From contig JBFXCS010000001.1 of the NCBI GenBank assembly GCA_050181915.1, positions 558,001 to 622,000 of the forward strand: a stretch of 64,000 bases of DNA, written 5' to 3'. This DNA is from JBFXCS01 sp050181915 (GTDB lineage: Bacteria > Actinomycetota > Thermoleophilia > Miltoncostaeales > Miltoncostaeaceae). The translations under genes and the position numbers were made by a program. This document shows, one piece after another, positions 26,033 to 35,626 of this stretch. The notes beneath the pieces were generated by a model, which was not told the DNA's origin, searched no databases, and saw nothing but the letters and a program-made list of their open reading frames with translations. Numbering within the stretch: position 1 is the first letter of the stretch; the number at the start of each line of letters is the position of its first letter.

Positions 26033-27088
26033 CTACGGGCGGGCCTCGAGGACGATGTTCACGGGCGTCTCGGCGGCGCGGCGCACGCGCGTGAAGCCGC
26101 CCGAGCGCAGGACCTCGGTGAGCGCGGCCTCGCCGGCCTGCGCCCCGAGGGCGGCCCGCCCCTCCTGCGAGAGGGAGGCCGGGGTGCACACGAGGGTGCT
26201 GGCCGCGTAGAAGACGCGGCCGATGGGGTTGAGGTTGTCCTCCACGCGGTCGCCCGCGTTCGGCTCCACCACCATCCAGGTGCCGTGGGGCGCCAGCGTC
26301 TCGCGCACGTGGCGGGCGGCGCCGACCGGGTCGCCCATGTCGTGGAGGCAGTCGAACATGGCCACCAGGTCGTAGCCGCGGCCGGGGAAGGCCGTGGCCG
26401 GGGCCACCTCGAAGGCGACCCGGTCGTCCACGCCGGCGGCCCGGGCGGCCTCCCGCGCGCGCTCGATCGAGGACGCGTGGTAGTCGAACCCGGTGAAGGA
26501 CGACCGGGGGAAGGCCCGGGCCATGAGGATGGTCGAGGCGCCGTGGCCGCAGCCGACGTCCGCGACCCGGGCGCCCTCGCGCAGCGCGTCGGCGACGCCG
26601 TCGAGCGCGGGGATCCAGTCGTCCACCAGGTGCATCGCGTACTGCGGGCGGAAGAAGCGCTCGGTGCCCTCGAAGAGGTCGTGGTGGTGCTCGTGCCATG
26701 CGAAGCCCTCGCCGCTGGCGAAGCGATCCGCGACGTCCGGCACCGCCCGCAGGGCCCCGAGCATGACCTGGCAGGCGCCCGGCACGGCCGGGCCGTCCGG
26801 GTCGGCCATCGCGAAGGCCACCTCGTCGCCGATCGCGTAGCGGTCGTCGCCCGGCAGGTAGTCGACGTAGCCGGCGGCGGCCATGGCGCGCAGCCACTCG
26901 CGCACGTACCGCTCGCTCGCCCCGGCCCGCGCGGCCAGATCCTCCGAGGTGACCGGCCCCGCCCCCGCGAGCGCCGCCCACAGGCCGGCGCGCTCGCCCA
27001 TCAGCATCAGTCCGGTGCCGAGGGCGGCGCCCAGGTCGCCGATCACCCGGCCCATCAGCTCATCGAGCTTCTGCTCGTCCACCGCCAT
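26033..27088 (-). CDS. SAM-dependent methyltransferase with N-terminal winged helix
   Basis: A 351-residue protein. The N-terminal winged-helix-like module (SEDLAARAGASERYVREWLRAMAAAGYV) resembles the dimerisation domain of O-methyltransferases and Rv2258c-type proteins. The class I Rossmann domain has motif I VADVGCGHGASTILMA, motif II around FTGFDYHA, and FDCLHDMGDPVGAARHV. The substrate is unknown. ATG 27088 has the Shine-Dalgarno AAGGGAG; an upstream in-frame start at 27133 would cut into the promoter dyad region. It is divergent from the BTAD regulator. Confidence 0.85.
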   Translation of the reverse strand: MAVDEQKLDELMGRVIGDLGAALGTGLMLMGERAGLWAALAGAGPVTSEDLAARAGASERYVREWLRAMAAAGYVDYLPGDDRYAIGDEVAFAMADPDGPAVPGACQVMLGALRAVPDVADRFASGEGFAWHEHHHDLFEGTERFFRPQYAMHLVDDWIPALDGVADALREGARVADVGCGHGASTILMARAFPRSSFTGFDYHASSIERAREAARAAGVDDRVAFEVAPATAFPGRGYDLVAMFDCLHDMGDPVGAARHVRETLAPHGTWMVVEPNAGDRVEDNLNPIGRVFYAASTLVCTPASLSQEGRAALGAQAGEAALTEVLRSGGFTRVRRAAETPVNIVLEARP

Positions 27089-27172
27089 GGCGTCTCCCTT
27101 CGATCGTTCTCGGCGGTCGACGCCACCGTCCACCGCTCGCGTGAACCGACCGTGGCCGGATGCGTCATCGCA

Positions 27173-27202
27173 CCGTCAAAGAGCACGCCGCCCCGTTGAC
27201 GG
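27173..27202. promoter_or_regulatory. Inverted repeat in the methyltransferase/BTAD divergent promoter
   Basis: CCGTCAA and TTGACGG form a perfect 7-base dyad around a 16-base spacer. The right arm contains TTGACG, a -35 candidate; 17 bases later CATCAT (27219-27224) lies 6 bases before ATG 27231. This suggests a regulated leaderless promoter for the BTAD gene. Confidence 0.5.
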
Positions 27203-27230
27203 CCCCGCCGGGGCGGCGCATCATCGCGCC

Positions 27231-30200
27231 ATGCTCCGGGCCCAGCTCTACGGCGGGCTCGCCGTCTGGGTTGACGACCGCCGCATGCCCGACCTCGGCG
27301 GCGTCAAGCCGCGGTCGCTGCTGGCCTACCTGCTGCTCAACCCGGGGCCGCACCCCCGGGCGCGGCTGGCCGGGCGCTTCTGGCCCGACGTGCTCGACAC
27401 CAGCGCCCGCGGCTCCCTGCGCAGCGCGCTGTGGGCCATCCGGGCGGCCCTCGACGCGGTCGGCGGCGGCGACCACCTGATGGCCGACCGGGCGGGGGTC
27501 GGCCTCGATCCGGAGCGGGAGCGCGAGGTCGACGCGCGCGAGGTCGACCGCCTGATGGAGCGGGGCGACGCCGCGTCGCTGGAGCGGGCCGTCCTGCTGG
27601 GCGGCGAGCCGCTGCTGCCCGACATCCCCGACGAGTGGGTGATGGACGAGCAGGACCGCCGTCGCGACCGGATGATCGAGGCCTTGCTCGCGCTCGCCGA
27701 CGCGGCGGACGCCGGCGGGGAGGCACGCCGCGGGCTGTCGTTCACGCGCGAGGCGCTGGCGCGGGACCGCCTGCGCGAGCCCACCCACCGGGCGCTGATG
27801 CGGCGGCTCGCCGCGGCCGGCGACCGGGCGGGGGCGCTGGCGGTGTACCGCCGCTGCCGCGACACGCTGGCGGCCGAGCTGGGGGTCGCGCCCTCGGCCG
27901 AGACGCGCGCCCTGGTCGCCGAGATCCGCGAGGGCGGGCCCGCCCAGGCCGCCGTGCCGCCGCCCGCCGCCCCGCGCGCCGCGCCGCCCCCGGCGCTGAT
28001 CGGCCGCCGGCCCGAGCTGGCGCGGTTGGCGGCGGCGTGGGCCGCCGCCCGGGCGGGCCGCGGCGGCGTCGTGATCCTGCGGGGCGTCGCCGGCGTGGGC
28101 AAGAGCCGCCTGGCGGCCGAGCTCGCCGCGTCGGCCGCGCGCGACGGCGGGCGGGTGGCGGTGGGCCACGCGATCGACATCGACGGCGGCGCGCCGTTCG
28201 GCGCCTGGGTGGACGCCCTGCGCCCCCTGGTCCGCGCCGTGGCGCCGCCGCCGGCCGCGGCCGCCTGGCCGCAGGAGCTGGCGCGGCTGTGCCCCGCCGT
28301 GGAGAGCGCCTGGGGCCGCCACCCGGGTCCCGCGGCGGCCGAGCCGACCCTGGGACGCGCGCGGCTGTTCGAGGCCGTCGGCGAGGCGGTGGAGTGGTCG
28401 GCCGCCGCGGCGCCCACCCTGCTGGTGCTGGAGGACGTCCACGCCGCCGACGCCTCGAGCCTCGCGCTGCTGGCGCACGTCGGGGCGCGCCTCGGCGCCT
28501 GCTCCGCGCTGGCGCTCGTCACCGTCCGCTCCGGCGTCCCCGTCGACGCGGTGGACCGCGCGCGCGACGCGCTCGCGCGCCGCGACGGCCTGGTCGACGA
28601 GATCCCGCTCGAGCCGCTGCCGCGCGACGATGTCCTGGCCGTGGTGCGCGACGAGGCTCCGGCGCTCGATCCCGCCGTGGCCGAGCAGGTGGCCGACGCG
28701 GCGGCCGGCAGCCCCCTGATCGCCCGGCGCGCGGCCCGCTCGGCGGCGGCCGGGGGCGATCCCGACCTGGCGCTGCGCGACGCGGTGCGCGCCCCGATCT
28801 CGGGGCTCCCGCAGAGGTCGCGCGACCTGGTGGCGGTGGCGTCGGCGGCGGGGCGCGCCCTCACCCTGGCCGAGGCCACCGCCGTCGCCGGCGCCGAGGC
28901 GCTCGACGACGCGGTCGCGCAGGCCGCGGCCGCCGGGCTGCTGGTCGCGGGCCCGGCCGGCGAGGTGGCCTTCACGCACGATCTGGTGCGGCGCGCCTGC
29001 TACGGCGAGCTGGTGCCCGGCAGCAGGCGCGCCGCCCACGCGCGCCTGGCCGAGGTGCTCTCGGGGCCGCATCCGCGCCCGCCGGCGGAGGTCGCCCACC
29101 ACCTGCGCCGCGCGGGCGACGACGAGCGGGCCCGCGCGTACCTGATGACGGCCGCCGCCGAGGCCCGCGCGCTGGGCGCCCTCGACCAGGCGGCCGGCGT
29201 GCTGAGGGAGGCGGCGGCGTCGGCCCGCGCGGCCGGCCTGCCCGCCGCCGAGGGCGAGGCCTGGGTCGCCCTCTCCGAGATCGAGGCGTGGCGCGGCGAC
29301 CGCTTCGCGATGGACGAGGCCTTCGCCCGCGCCCGGGCGGCCCTCGAGGCAGCGGGCGACCTGCGGGGCCTGGTCGGCGCCCTGGCCGACCGGGCCCGCT
29401 GGCTGCGCACGACCACCTGCTACCCGGAGGAGGCCCTGCGGACCAGCCGCGAGGCGCTGGAGCTGCTGGACCGCGCCGGGCTGGACGCGCCCGAGGCGCG
29501 GCTGCTGGCGTTCGCCGGGCTGGCGTGGGGCGAGGCGGTCGCCGGGGACCCCGACCGCGGCGCGCGCCTGCAGGAGCGGCTGGGCGAGCTGCTGGACGCG
29601 GCGGACGACCCCGTCCTGCGCGCCGAGCACCTGGTCGCGCGCGCCTTCGCCCTGATACGGGCGGGCGACGCGGCGGGCTCGGTGGAGCTGTGCCGGCGCG
29701 CCGCCGAGCTGGCCGACGCGGTGGGCCATCCGGCGCTCGCCCTGGACGCGCGCATCGGCCAGGCGGCGTCGGTGGCGGCCGACGGCGACGTCGCGGCGGT
29801 GCTCACGATCCTCGCCGAGCCGCCTGACCCGGCGCGCACCGGCCCGGGGCTGGCCTGCCAGAGCTGGGCGGGGCGGGCGCACGCCCTGTCGCGCCTGGGG
29901 CGGCACGCCGAGGCCGTGGAGGCCGCCGAGCGGGAGATGGCGGTGGCCCGCCGCTTCGCCACGCCCGAGCTCGAGGCGGCCGCGGCGGCGGACCTGGGCG
30001 TCACGCTGGTCGCGGCGGGGCGGGCGGGGGAGGGGCTGGCCCGCATCGAGGCGGCGCTCGACGAGTCGGCGTGCCGGGTGCCGCGGGCCGCGCTGCGCCT
30101 GTCGGCGGCCGAGGCGGCCCTCGCCGCCGGCGATCCGGCGGCCGCGCGGAGGCACCTGGAGCGCTTCCCCTTCGAGCCGGTCGGCGCCGGGGACGACCCG

Positions 30201-30491
30201 CCCCTGCTGGTGGCCCGGCTGGATCGGATCACCGGGCTGGTGGCCGGCGCCGAGGGCGACCGAGCCGGCGCGGTGGCGCACCTGCGCAGGGCGGAGGAGA
30301 GCCTGCGACGGACGATGGCGGGGGAGCGGTCGGCGGGCGCCGCCGGCGAGGAGATGATGGCGATGATGATCGATCTCGGCCGGCCGCCGGTCGCGGGCCT
30401 CGGCGAGCCGGCGGTGGAGCTCGAGCGGGTCACGCGGGAGCGCGAGCGCGCCGAGCGCGATCTGGCGATGGCGGCGACGGGGGGCGCGTGA
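27231..30491 (+). CDS. SARP/BTAD-type AAA ATPase transcriptional regulator
   Basis: A 1086-residue regulator of the AfsR/large SARP class. Residues 1-90 look like a winged DNA-binding domain (LYGGLAVWVDDRR, KPRSLLAYLLLNPG, RGSLRSALWAIRAAL). A BTAD helical domain covers about 95-240 (ALMRRLAAAGDRAGALAVYRRCRD). An AAA/STAND ATPase begins near 255, with Walker A GVAGVGKSRLA near 285 and Walker B LLVLEDVHAAD near 400. About 600 residues of TPR-like alpha helices complete it. ATG 27231 is chosen because the longer frame runs through the divergent promoter. Likely targets are its neighbours, by inference. Confidence 0.88.
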   Translation: MLRAQLYGGLAVWVDDRRMPDLGGVKPRSLLAYLLLNPGPHPRARLAGRFWPDVLDTSARGSLRSALWAIRAALDAVGGGDHLMADRAGVGLDPEREREVDAREVDRLMERGDAASLERAVLLGGEPLLPDIPDEWVMDEQDRRRDRMIEALLALADAADAGGEARRGLSFTREALARDRLREPTHRALMRRLAAAGDRAGALAVYRRCRDTLAAELGVAPSAETRALVAEIREGGPAQAAVPPPAAPRAAPPPALIGRRPELARLAAAWAAARAGRGGVVILRGVAGVGKSRLAAELAASAARDGGRVAVGHAIDIDGGAPFGAWVDALRPLVRAVAPPPAAAAWPQELARLCPAVESAWGRHPGPAAAEPTLGRARLFEAVGEAVEWSAAAAPTLLVLEDVHAADASSLALLAHVGARLGACSALALVTVRSGVPVDAVDRARDALARRDGLVDEIPLEPLPRDDVLAVVRDEAPALDPAVAEQVADAAAGSPLIARRAARSAAAGGDPDLALRDAVRAPISGLPQRSRDLVAVASAAGRALTLAEATAVAGAEALDDAVAQAAAAGLLVAGPAGEVAFTHDLVRRACYGELVPGSRRAAHARLAEVLSGPHPRPPAEVAHHLRRAGDDERARAYLMTAAAEARALGALDQAAGVLREAAASARAAGLPAAEGEAWVALSEIEAWRGDRFAMDEAFARARAALEAAGDLRGLVGALADRARWLRTTTCYPEEALRTSREALELLDRAGLDAPEARLLAFAGLAWGEAVAGDPDRGARLQERLGELLDAADDPVLRAEHLVARAFALIRAGDAAGSVELCRRAAELADAVGHPALALDARIGQAASVAADGDVAAVLTILAEPPDPARTGPGLACQSWAGRAHALSRLGRHAEAVEAAEREMAVARRFATPELEAAAAADLGVTLVAAGRAGEGLARIEAALDESACRVPRAALRLSAAEAALAAGDPAAARRHLERFPFEPVGAGDDPPLLVARLDRITGLVAGAEGDRAGAVAHLRRAEESLRRTMAGERSAGAAGEEMMAMMIDLGRPPVAGLGEPAVELERVTRERERAERDLAMAATGGA

Positions 30492-30892
30492 TGCCGGTGG
30501 TGAGCGATGCGATCGTCTGCCGGGCGCCGGCGGTCGAGGTGTGGCGGCTGGTCCACGATCCGTCGCGGCTGCACGAGTGGATGGCCGACACGGAGCGGGT
30601 GGAGCCGGGGGAGGGCGACACGGTCGTCCGCTTCCTCCACGGCTGGCCCGATCACCCCATGCCCACCCGGGTGCGGTCGGCCGCCGGGGGCCGGGTGACC
30701 ATCTCCTGCCTGGTCTCCGACATCGACTTCGCGATCGGGCTGTCGCCGCACCCGCAGGGGTGCGAGGTGACCGTCACCGGCACGATCCCGGAGGCGGAGG
30801 CCGCCCGCTGCGCGGCGGTGCGGGAGCTCGTCGGCGCGTCGCTGCGCCGCCTCGCGGAGCGCGCCGCGGCGCCGCCCGCCCCGCTCGGCTAA
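30491..30892 (+). CDS. SRPBCC (START/polyketide cyclase-like) protein
   Basis: A 133-residue protein with the SRPBCC hallmark start SDAIVCRAPAVEVWRLVHDPSRLHEWM and a C-terminal helix ELVGASLRRLAERAAA. The fold makes a deep hydrophobic pocket for lipids or aromatic ligands. No ligand can be deduced. The ATG shares a base with the stop of the BTAD regulator, so it is translated with it, which suggests it may be a ligand-binding partner or a target in the same pathway. Confidence 0.78.
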   Translation: MPVVSDAIVCRAPAVEVWRLVHDPSRLHEWMADTERVEPGEGDTVVRFLHGWPDHPMPTRVRSAAGGRVTISCLVSDIDFAIGLSPHPQGCEVTVTGTIPEAEAARCAAVRELVGASLRRLAERAAAPPAPLG

Positions 30893-30895
30893 CGT
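30890..30895 (+). promoter_or_regulatory. -10 box of a leaderless ispG promoter
   Basis: TAACGT overlaps the stop codon of the SRPBCC gene and ends 7 bases before GTG 30903. Confidence 0.5.
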
Positions 30896-30902
30896 TGGGG
30901 GC

Positions 30903-32141
<1,239 letters not shown>

Positions 32142-32155
32142 GCTCCAGTCGTTCT

Positions 32156-32229
32156 CGGGGCGTGGCGCAGTCTGGTAGCGCACCCGGCTGGGGGCCGGGC
32201 GGTCGGAGGTTCAAATCCTCTCGCCCCGA
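32156..32229 (+). tRNA. tRNA-Pro (anticodon GGG)
   Basis: A full cloverleaf of 74 bases: acceptor CGGGGCG pairs with CGCCCCG, discriminator A; D arm GCGC/GCGC; anticodon stem CCCGG/CCGGG with loop CTGGGGG, giving anticodon GGG; T arm GGAGG-TTCAAAT-CCTCT. CCA is not encoded. It lies just after ispG and directly before pgsA. Confidence 0.95.
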
Positions 32230-32244
32230 TTGAGAAGGTCGTCC

Positions 32245-32796
32245 GTGTCGCGCTGGGCCTGGGTGCCCAACGCGCTCACCATCAGCCGCCTCGCGGCGCT
32301 GCCCCTGCTGCTCGTGGTGCTGATCCGCGCGGACGGCCCCACCTCCGGCGCCGCCGCCGCGATCTTCGGCGTGGTCGGGGCCACCGACTTCCTCGACGGC
32401 CGGCTGGCGCGGCGGCTGGGCGCCGAGTCGCGCTTCGGCCGGATCGCCGACCCGCTGGCCGACCGCCTGCTGATCGCCGTGGGCCTGGTGGGCGTGATCC
32501 TGCTGGGCCGGCTGCACCCCGCCGGGCCGGCGATCCTGCTGACCCGCGACGTCCTCCTCATGCTCGGGTTCTGGTTGATGCTCCGCCGTGGGGTGGAGAT
32601 GCGGGTCGACATGGCGGGCAAGATCACATCGGCCCTCACCATGATCGGCACCGGCGGCGCGATCCTGTTCGACGAGCTCTGGGTCGACGTGATCTTCTGG
32701 CTGGCGGTCGCGCTGGCGATCGCAACGTTCGCGAACTACCTGAGGCTTGCGATCGCGGCGCTGAGAGCGCAGCATGCTGCCTCGACTCGACCATGA
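32245..32796 (+). CDS. CDP-alcohol phosphatidyltransferase (phosphatidylglycerophosphate synthase-like)
   Basis: A 183-residue membrane enzyme with the complete CDP-alcohol motif D-x2-DG-x2-AR-x8-G-x3-D-x3-D, visible as TDFLDGRLAR, then GRIADPLADR. Several hydrophobic helices follow. PgsA-type or phosphatidylinositol-phosphate-type products are possible. GTG 32245 is preferred because GAGAAGG sits 6 bases upstream. The first possible TTG at 32230 abuts the tRNA 3' end and would need a ribosome site inside the tRNA. Confidence 0.88.
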   Translation: MSRWAWVPNALTISRLAALPLLLVVLIRADGPTSGAAAAIFGVVGATDFLDGRLARRLGAESRFGRIADPLADRLLIAVGLVGVILLGRLHPAGPAILLTRDVLLMLGFWLMLRRGVEMRVDMAGKITSALTMIGTGGAILFDELWVDVIFWLAVALAIATFANYLRLAIAALRAQHAASTRP

Positions 32797-32815
32797 GGGT
32801 TGTGGCGCCGGTCGC

Positions 32816-32821
32816 TACACT
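32816..32821 (+). promoter_or_regulatory. -10 box before the RsiG-like gene
   Basis: TACACT fits TAnnnT. A leader of about 20 bases with a GAGGAG Shine-Dalgarno precedes ATG 32849. Confidence 0.4.
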
Positions 32822-32848
32822 GATGGTTCCAACGGACGAGGAGCCCCG

Positions 32849-33106
32849 ATGGACACCCTGCCCGACCTGAGCCAGCTCTCAGACGCCGAGCTGAAGGACC
32901 TGATCCGTGACCTGACGGAGCGGGAGCGGGCGGTCTCGCGCGAGCGGCGCCTCATCCACGGGCGCCTCGATCTGCTCAAGAGCGAGCTCGTGGCCCGGCT
33001 GAAGGGGCGCGACGAGGGCGAGCTGTCGGTGGTCGACGTGGACGCGCTCAGCCGCATCCTGGCGGGCCGCCTGCCGGACATGGACCGCCTCGGCGGCGAG
33101 GACTGA
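32849..33106 (+). CDS. RsiG-like c-di-GMP-binding anti-sigma factor candidate
   Basis: An 85-residue helical protein. Residues 26-41 fit the c-di-GMP motif of RsiG, E-x3-S-x2-R-x3-Q-x3-D, as E26, S30, R33, H37, D41, with His in place of Gln. Streptomyces RsiG carries two such helices, while Rubrobacter RsiG has one and works as a homodimer; this protein has one. RsiG bound to c-di-GMP holds sigma factor WhiG. The match is by motif and size only. No whiG-like gene is in the window. It is followed by the FHA and MerR genes on the same strand. Confidence 0.65.
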   Translation: MDTLPDLSQLSDAELKDLIRDLTERERAVSRERRLIHGRLDLLKSELVARLKGRDEGELSVVDVDALSRILAGRLPDMDRLGGED

Positions 33107-33139
33107 GCGCGGCGACCACGCCGGAGGGGAGGGAGCCCG

Positions 33140-33598
33140 GTGTACTGCGCCGAATGTGGGTTCCATCAGAGCGAAGCGCACAAGTACTGCGGGCGGTGCG
33201 GCGCCCTGCTGATCGTCGAGAACCAGGGAACCGGGGAGATCACCGGCCCGCTCGCGATCAGCGACCACGACGCGCTGACCGGCGGCTGGCAGGGACCGGC
33301 CATCGAGGGCCCGTCGCTGGCCGTGCGCGCCGGCGGGCCCCCGGGCGCGATCTTCACCCTCGACCGCTCCGAGGTCACGATCGGGCGTGAGCCCACGGCC
33401 GACGTCTTCCTCGACGACGTCACCGTCTCGCGGCGCCACGCGCTGATCCGGCAGGTCGACGGGGGCACCACCCTCAGCGACCTCGGCAGCCTGAACGGCA
33501 CCTACGTCAACCGGCGGCGCATCGAGGCCGACGAGGTCCTCGAGGACGGCGACGAGCTGCAGATCGGCAAGTTCCGCCTGACCTATCTCGCAGGGTGA
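33140..33598 (+). CDS. Zinc-ribbon FHA-domain protein, GarA-like
   Basis: A 152-residue protein. Residues 3-23 form a zinc ribbon (CAECGF and CGRCGA). Residues 60-150 form an FHA phosphothreonine-binding domain with TIGREPTADVFLDDVTVSRRHALI and SDLGSLNGTYVN, holding the Arg, Ser and Asn that contact phosphothreonine. In mycobacteria GarA, encoded next to FtsR as here, regulates the TCA cycle after PknG/PknB phosphorylation of an N-terminal ETTS motif. That motif is absent here and is replaced by the zinc ribbon. The stop overlaps the next ATG. Confidence 0.85.
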   Translation: MYCAECGFHQSEAHKYCGRCGALLIVENQGTGEITGPLAISDHDALTGGWQGPAIEGPSLAVRAGGPPGAIFTLDRSEVTIGREPTADVFLDDVTVSRRHALIRQVDGGTTLSDLGSLNGTYVNRRRIEADEVLEDGDELQIGKFRLTYLAG

Positions 33599-34317
33599 AC
33601 GAGCCGAAGCTCATCCCCGACGACGAGACGGCGGATCTCGACCACGCGCTGACGATCGGCGCGGTCCGCGACCTGCTCAAGGCCGACTTCCCGTCGATCT
33701 CGATCTCGAAGATCCGCTACCTCGAGGACCAGCGGCTGATCACGCCCAAGCGCACCACGGGCGGATACCGGCTCTACTCGCCGCTCGAGGTCGAGCGGCT
33801 GCGCACGATCCTGCGCCTGCAGCGCGACGAGTTCCTGCCGCTGCGGGTGATCCGCCAGGAGCTGGAGTCGTCCACCACCGGCGCCTTCAGCGTCGCCAAC
33901 CAGGCCAAGCAGCTCAAGCGCGCCCAGCTCGCCGAGCCGGCGCCCACCCGGCGCTACAGCGCGGACGAGATCCTCGCCACCACCGGCGCCCAGACGGCGC
34001 TGCTGCGGGCGCTGGAGGAGTACGGGCTGGTGGGCGACGGCGAGGGAGACGGCTACGACGAGACCGACCGCGAGGTGGTGCAGACGGCCCTCGAGCTGTC
34101 GTCCTACGGCGTCGAGCCGCGTCATCTGCGCATCTTCCGGGTGGCGGCCGAGCGCGAGGCGGGCCTGCTGGAGCAGCTCCTGGCGGTGGGCCTGCGCTCG
34201 CGCAACCCCGACCGCCGCCGCGAGGCGCTGGAGGCGCTGGAGAGCCTCGCCGCGCTCGCGTCCCACATGCGTCATCTGATGCTGATATCGGAGTTGAGGC
34301 AGATCGCGAAGGCGTGA
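33595..34317 (+). CDS. MerR-family regulator, FtsR-like
   Basis: A 240-residue MerR-type regulator. The N-terminal winged helix contains LTIGAVRDLL, ISISKIRYLEDQRLITPKRTTGGYRLYSPLEVERL and LRLQRDEFLPLRVIRQEL. A central Ala/Glu linker leads to a second helical domain with SSYGVEPRHLRIFRVAAEREA. This layout matches Rv1828/FtsR, which activates ftsZ transcription in corynebacteria and lies next to garA. No metal-binding cysteines are present. It overlaps the GarA-like gene at its start and apt at its end. Confidence 0.85.
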   Translation: MNEPKLIPDDETADLDHALTIGAVRDLLKADFPSISISKIRYLEDQRLITPKRTTGGYRLYSPLEVERLRTILRLQRDEFLPLRVIRQELESSTTGAFSVANQAKQLKRAQLAEPAPTRRYSADEILATTGAQTALLRALEEYGLVGDGEGDGYDETDREVVQTALELSSYGVEPRHLRIFRVAAEREAGLLEQLLAVGLRSRNPDRRREALEALESLAALASHMRHLMLISELRQIAKA

Positions 34318-34859
34318 GCGCCGGCCCCTTCGACATCGACGCGGCGATCCGCAAGATCCCGCATCATCCGCACGAGGGGGTGCTGTTCTTCGATCTGATG
34401 CCGCTGTTCCAGAGCCCCGCCGGGCTCACGGCCTGCGTCGACCGCATCTCCGCCTGGGGCAGGGAGCGGCAGCCGGACGTCGTGCTGGGCATCGAGGCCC
34501 GCGGCCTGGTGCTGGGCGGCGCGATCGCCCAGGCGCTCGGCCTGGGGCTGGCGGTGGCCCGCAAGCCGGGCAAGCTGCCCGGGTCGCGCGTCGGCCGCGA
34601 GTACGCCCTGGAGTACGGCACCGACACCCTCGAGATCCACGCCGACGCGATCCGGCCGGGTCAGAAGGTGCTGATCCACGACGACCTGCTCGCGACCGGC
34701 GGCACCGCCGAGGCGGCCTGCGGGCTGGTGGAGGAGCTCGGCGGGGTGGTCGCCGGGATCGCCTTCGTCGTCGAGCTCTCGTTCCTGCCCGGGCGCGAGC
34801 GGCTGCGCGGCCGCGACGTGCTCTCGCTCGTCGCCTACGACAGCGAGGCGATGGCGTGA
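34314..34859 (+). CDS. apt: Adenine phosphoribosyltransferase
   Basis: Apt salvages adenine to AMP using PRPP. The 181-residue protein has IRKIPHHPHEGVLFFDLMPLF, GIEARGLVLGGAIA, ARKPGKLPG, and the PRPP-binding loop VLIHDDLLATGGTAEAA. GTG 34314 overlaps the ftsR stop and the end overlaps ppgK, both by 4 bases. The phenylalanine/aspartate region usually reads FRDITPL; here it reads FFDLMPL, a mild change. Confidence 0.93.
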   Translation: MSAGPFDIDAAIRKIPHHPHEGVLFFDLMPLFQSPAGLTACVDRISAWGRERQPDVVLGIEARGLVLGGAIAQALGLGLAVARKPGKLPGSRVGREYALEYGTDTLEIHADAIRPGQKVLIHDDLLATGGTAEAACGLVEELGGVVAGIAFVVELSFLPGRERLRGRDVLSLVAYDSEAMA

Positions 34860-35626
34860 CCACGGCCCTCGTCGGGGTGGACATCGGCGGCACCGGCATC
34901 AAGGGCGGCATCGTCGACCCGCGCACCGGCGACCTGGTCGGCGAGAGGGTGAGGGTCGAGACGCCCCGGCCGGCGGTCCCGGACGCCGTGCTCGCCGCGA
35001 CGGCGGGGGTCATCGCGGAGCTGGGGGCCACGGCCGGGCCGGTGGGCATCGGCCTGCCGAGCGCCATCGTGGGCGGCAGGGCCGCCACCGCCGCGAACAT
35101 CGACGAGAGCTGGCTGGGCGAGGACGTCACCGCGCGCTTCAGCGAGGCCATCGGCCGTCCCTGCGCCCTGATCAACGACGCCGACGCGGCGGGGCTGGCC
35201 GAGATGCGCTTCGGCGCCGGCCGGGGCGTCGGCGGCGTGGTGCTGCTGCTCACCCTCGGCACCGGCATCGGATCGGCGCTCTTCCTCGACGGCCGGCTGG
35301 TGCCGAACACGGAGCTCGGCCACATCAAGGTGCGCGGCAAGGACGGCGAGGCGCGCGCGTCGGCGAACGCGCGCGAGCGCAAGGGCCTGTCCTACCGGGC
35401 CTGGGCGCCGATCCTGAACGAGTACCTCGACGCGGTCGACGCCCTCATCTGGCCGGACCTGATCATCATCGGCGGCGGCGTCTCCAAGAAGGCCGACCGC
35501 TTCCTGCCCCTCCTCAGCGTGCGGCCGCCGATCGTGGCCGCCACCCTGCGCAACGAGGCCGGCATCGTGGGTGCCGCGATGCGCGCCAGGGAGCTGTCGG
35601 CGGTCGCCGCCGGCGCGGGAGCCTAG
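34856..35626 (+). CDS. ppgK: Polyphosphate glucokinase
   Basis: PpgK phosphorylates glucose using polyphosphate (and often ATP). It is a ROK-fold kinase typical of actinobacteria. The 256-residue protein has VGVDIGGTGIKGGIVD, VGIGLPSAIVGG, INDADAAGLAEMRFGAG, LLTLGTGIGSALFLDGRLVPNTELGHI and the acidic catalytic Asp in INDAD. The GTG overlaps apt. Its TAG stop shares the sequence CTAG with the stop of the convergent M32 peptidase. Confidence 0.92.
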   Translation: MTTALVGVDIGGTGIKGGIVDPRTGDLVGERVRVETPRPAVPDAVLAATAGVIAELGATAGPVGIGLPSAIVGGRAATAANIDESWLGEDVTARFSEAIGRPCALINDADAAGLAEMRFGAGRGVGGVVLLLTLGTGIGSALFLDGRLVPNTELGHIKVRGKDGEARASANARERKGLSYRAWAPILNEYLDAVDALIWPDLIIIGGGVSKKADRFLPLLSVRPPIVAATLRNEAGIVGAAMRARELSAVAAGAGA

